Assembly (NCBI GenBank): GCA_964017235.1
Contig: OZ024929.1
Location: 62,839,603-62,903,602, forward strand
Source of the DNA: Sabellastarte sp. h YS-2021
Lineage: Eukaryota > Annelida > Polychaeta > Sabellida > Sabellidae
DNA: 64,000 bases
Direction of reading: 5' to 3'
Positions 61,982-64,000 of the stretch are shown one piece after another (position 1 is the first letter of the stretch; each line of letters opens with the position of its first letter). The notes beneath the pieces are model-generated. The model was not told the DNA's origin, did not search any database, and was given only the letters and a program-made list of their open reading frames with translations. The translations under genes and the position numbers were made by a program.

Positions 61982-62877
61982 CTGATTTTTTTAATCATCT
62001 TTTCACTGATAAGATCTTGAAACCCAGAACTATTGCGGGTTACAGAACCTCAGTAGCAGATGGGCTAGGCTCTTCAGGTCAAATGGTTTCTCAAAGTTTA
62101 GATTTGAATTGTTTGATTGCTAGTTTTCATAGGGATAGACCTTCAGCAAATAGATCCATTCCGAATTGGGACCTGTCTTTGGTCTTACTTGCTCTCACTC
62201 GGGCTCCTTTTGAGCCTTTGGCAAAAGCTGATCTCAAAATTTTGACTTTCAAGACAGTGTTCTTGTTGGCTTTGGCTTCTGGTAAGAGGCGTAGTGAAAT
62301 CCATGCTTGGACTTTTGACTCCTTCAGTAGGAAAAGGGATTGGTCACAAGTTACTTATTCTCCTTCAACTGCTTTCATAGCTAAAAATCAGTTGGCTTCG
62401 GAGGGACCCTTGGCTATTCAACCTGTAGTTATCCCTGCTTTGAAACCTACATTGGATCCATCTTTGGTGCATGATAAGTCTCTTTGTCCAGTGAGGTCCT
62501 TGAGATATTATCTTGACAAGACAAAAGATCTCAGGAAGGGCAAGAAACTTCTTTTTGTGGCTATTAAGGAGGGCTACTCGAAAGATATCTCGAAGGCTAC
62601 TATATCTTCTTGGATTAAGCAGTCTATCATTGTGGCTTACCAAAAATCTGATCAGGAGGTTCAGAATGTTTCCCAGGTCAAGGCACATGAGGTTAGAGCT
62701 TTGGCTGCCTCTTTGGCTTTTAAGGGAGGAGTTGCTCTAGATGAGATTATGGCTTCCTGTTTTTGGAGAAGCCATTCAACCTTCACAAATTTTTATCTGA
62801 AAGATTTGTGCTGGCATAATGGTGATGTTATGAAGATTGGGCCTGTGGTTGCGGCTCAACATGTTGTAAATTGTTAA
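61640..62877 (+). CDS. DIRS copy D tyrosine recombinase, intact
   Basis: In the -1 frame relative to RNase H, which is open from 60808; the start codon is not evident. The domain begins near VEVADRIKAPQRESSRRVYD (about 61849), followed by KPTISQIADFFNHLF and RTIAGYRTSVAD. Catalytic motifs are complete: LALASGKRRSEIHAW, AHEVRALAAS and CFWRSHSTFTNFYLKD (Tyr). It ends GPVVAAQHVVNC, TAA. No long G tract follows, unlike copies A-C. I give 61640 as an approximate left limit of non-shadow sequence. Confidence 0.88.
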
Positions 62878-62880
62878 TAG

Positions 62881-63263
62881 GTAATGTCATTATTGATACT
62901 TTATTATTATAATGTCATTAGACTTGAATTATGTTATTATATATTGGAAGCCTGTATTTGTATTGGTTTCTTATATTTGGCTTCTTGTTTTTCAGATGTG
63001 TTCTGAGATGGTTGTACAGCTGTAAATAGTCCAGTTTGTTTGCTGTTACTTTGCTGTTTGATGTGTTTAGTGGTGGTGGTATGAATGGTATCAACATATG
63101 GAGTATGTCTTCCATGGTATTACTCAGCAGTCCGGCTTCCTCGGGATTGAGGTGAGTCTGAGTATGAATGCCGGTATGCTTGTCTTGTGTTTGTTACTAT
63201 TCATTTGGTTGTTACTAGGTCTTTATATTCTAGTACTGCCCGCCATCCATGAAGGCTGTATTC
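62881..63263. other. DIRS copy D 3' untranslated region
   Basis: AT-rich, with no gene. Contains GTGGTGGTGGTATG where copies A-C carry a G homopolymer. Confidence 0.5.
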
Positions 63264-63366
63264 AGCTATGGTCAGGAAATGGTAAGTGTATTTTTCGCAA
63301 TAAAATTGAAAAATTTTGTTGTAATTTTAATTTTTATTAGATAAATACTTACCATTTCCTGACCAG
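63264..63366 (+). repeat. Internal complementary region of DIRS copy D
   Basis: AGCTATGGTCAGGAAATGG to TTTTTCGCAATAAAATTG complements the left end (52888-52930). The following TTGTTGTAATTTTAATTTTT to CATTTCCTGACC complements the right end. The two are fused at AAAATTG|AAAAATTTT. Confidence 0.9.
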
Positions 63367-63425
63367 GATAGTCCCCCCCAGCCTCCCCGCGGATTCAGTA
63401 CTAGGGTACTAGGGGTGAGCTTTGC

Positions 63426-63630
63426 AACAAAAACAATGAATGGTGCCTATTGGCGTGGTCACATGACCATTGGGGGGCTTCCTAGTCCACACTCACTCAC
63501 TGGCTTCTTAAGGTAGCTTAAAACGTTTCTCAGCGTTGGCCAGTGAGTTGGATGGCACCAACAAATAGCTATGGTCAGGAAATGGTAAGTATTTATCTAA
63601 TAAAAATTAAAATTACAACAAAATTTTTCA
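63426..63630 (-). repeat. Right ITR of DIRS copy D
   Basis: Reverse complement of 52904-53078, followed by its own outer end (TAAGTATTTATCTAATAAAAATT... AATTTTTCA). Confidence 0.9.
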
Positions 63631-63639
63631 AATTTACTA

Positions 63640-64000
63640 GGTGGCGCATGGTACTTCCTTCTTGTCTAGACAGCGTGACATCATGACATCTCTTTTGCTT
63701 GGCACGTGTACTGTGCAGACAGATTTTTTGAGAAGTTCTCAGAAGCTTAATATTTTATATATACAGTGAATGTTTCAACATAACATGACATCACCAGGAC
63801 AAAAGAGGGGAGGCTGTGGCCATCTTATGGCGGCCTTTGACAGTCACAACTACTGTGCCAGGTGCCGTGACAAGGGTAAGGGCAGCGATCCCTTTTTGTT
63901 GAAACAAGAATACAGTTTTTGTTATGTCCTCACAACAGTGAGCTCAGCTTGCTACTCACAGTTTTAAACTTCAGAAAGAGAAGCGAGATTTGAAAGACAA
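63640..64000 (+). mobile_element. Start of a fifth DIRS copy (E), cut by the window
   Basis: The leader GTGGCGCATGGTACTTCC, GACAGCGTGACATCATGACATC and TTTGCTTGGCACGTG parallels the inner ITR of copy B. No outer ITR end is seen: the text joins directly to the right end of copy D, so D may have inserted into E's ITR (inference). Continues beyond 64000. Confidence 0.65.
63785..64000 (+). pseudogene. DIRS copy E ORF1 5' end with frameshift
   Basis: ATG 63785 starts MTSPGQKRGGCGHLMAAFDS, with the motif CGHLMAAFDSHNYCARCRD and GSDP. After CYVLTT the frame changes by one base near 63938: the next frame reads QLATHSFKLQKEKRDLKD, which aligns with VIQLATPTYKLRKEKSKGKD of copy B. As written, the ORF stops at 63967. 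Confidence 0.75.

Larger units (their letters stand above)
52888..63630 (+). mobile_element. DIRS retrotransposon copy D, split by a 5.1-kb insertion
   Basis: Left ITR 52888-53078, ORF1, RT, insertion 55697-60811, RNase H/MT, recombinase, ICR 63264-63366 and right ITR 63426-63630. Without the insert it is about 5.6 kb. It is a different family from A/C and B (own ITR sequence, T-rich third codon positions), but the architecture is the same. Confidence 0.9.

Overview
This is eukaryotic, repeat-dominated genomic DNA, probably from a marine invertebrate. A mollusc (bivalve-like) is my best guess. The reasons are the absence of bacterial operon structure, consensus splice donors and acceptors, AATAAA signals, large arrays of 143-169 bp satellites embedded in transposon-like units, and the mixture of DIRS, PIF/Harbinger and Mutator-like (MULE) elements. 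The species call is inference only. Almost every recognisable protein belongs to a mobile element. The only likely host coding pieces are a C2H2 zinc-finger exon pair (about 4.6-6.0 kb), a possible minus-strand exon with a 10-residue repeat (1.67-2.38 kb) and a weak terminal-exon candidate (20.6-20.8 kb).

Layout. 0-1.5 kb: dispersed tandem repeats. 1.67-2.38 kb: minus-strand exon built on a 30-bp minisatellite. 2.99-4.63 kb: a non-autonomous MULE with an 8-bp target duplication that has split a zinc-finger exon. 6.5-12.6 kb: a 6-kb satellite (about 155 bp, four-monomer higher-order repeat), then a transition and a 147-bp satellite (13.0-13.5 kb). 14.4-15.85 kb: an inverted-repeat-bounded block of 169-bp satellite. 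15.9-20.54 kb: a PIF/Harbinger element with convergent MADF/trihelix-like and HARBI1-type transposase genes; the left end is missing and the transposase carries a frameshift. 21.7-22.04 kb: a cluster of CCATGG palindromes. 22.05-28.91 kb: decayed DIRS copy A with an internal direct duplication. 28.91-29.53 kb: satellite. 29.53-49.35 kb: DIRS copy C, whose left terminus and body are about 13 kb apart because satellite blocks and the much more intact DIRS copy B (30.58-36.76 kb) lie inside it. 49.35-51.7 kb: the interrupted satellite resumes and passes into the 147-bp satellite. 52.3 kb: a 5S rRNA-derived sequence. 52.89-63.63 kb: DIRS copy D, split by a 5.1-kb insertion of 147-bp satellite that itself holds a 1.55-kb TTAA-flanked element. 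63.64-64.0 kb: the start of a fifth DIRS copy.

How the parts relate. All DIRS copies follow the same plan: a gag-like ORF1 with an N-terminal Cys/His motif and an RG-rich tail; an RT-RNase H-methyltransferase-like ORF; a tyrosine recombinase in the -1 frame; inverted terminal repeats with different outer ends; and an internal complementary region that reproduces both outer ends. A 638-bp Harbinger MITE inside the recombinase gene of copy C has TIRs nearly identical to the surviving end of the Harbinger element at 20.5 kb, so the two probably share a transposase. The most striking signals are: (i) the -1 frame stays open across the RT and RNase H regions of the DIRS copies; (ii) satellite flanks show that DIRS C and B are nested; (iii) the 147-bp satellite carries a conserved inverted pair of AGGTCA half-sites and an open 49-codon frame; (iv) several insertions can be resolved to the base.
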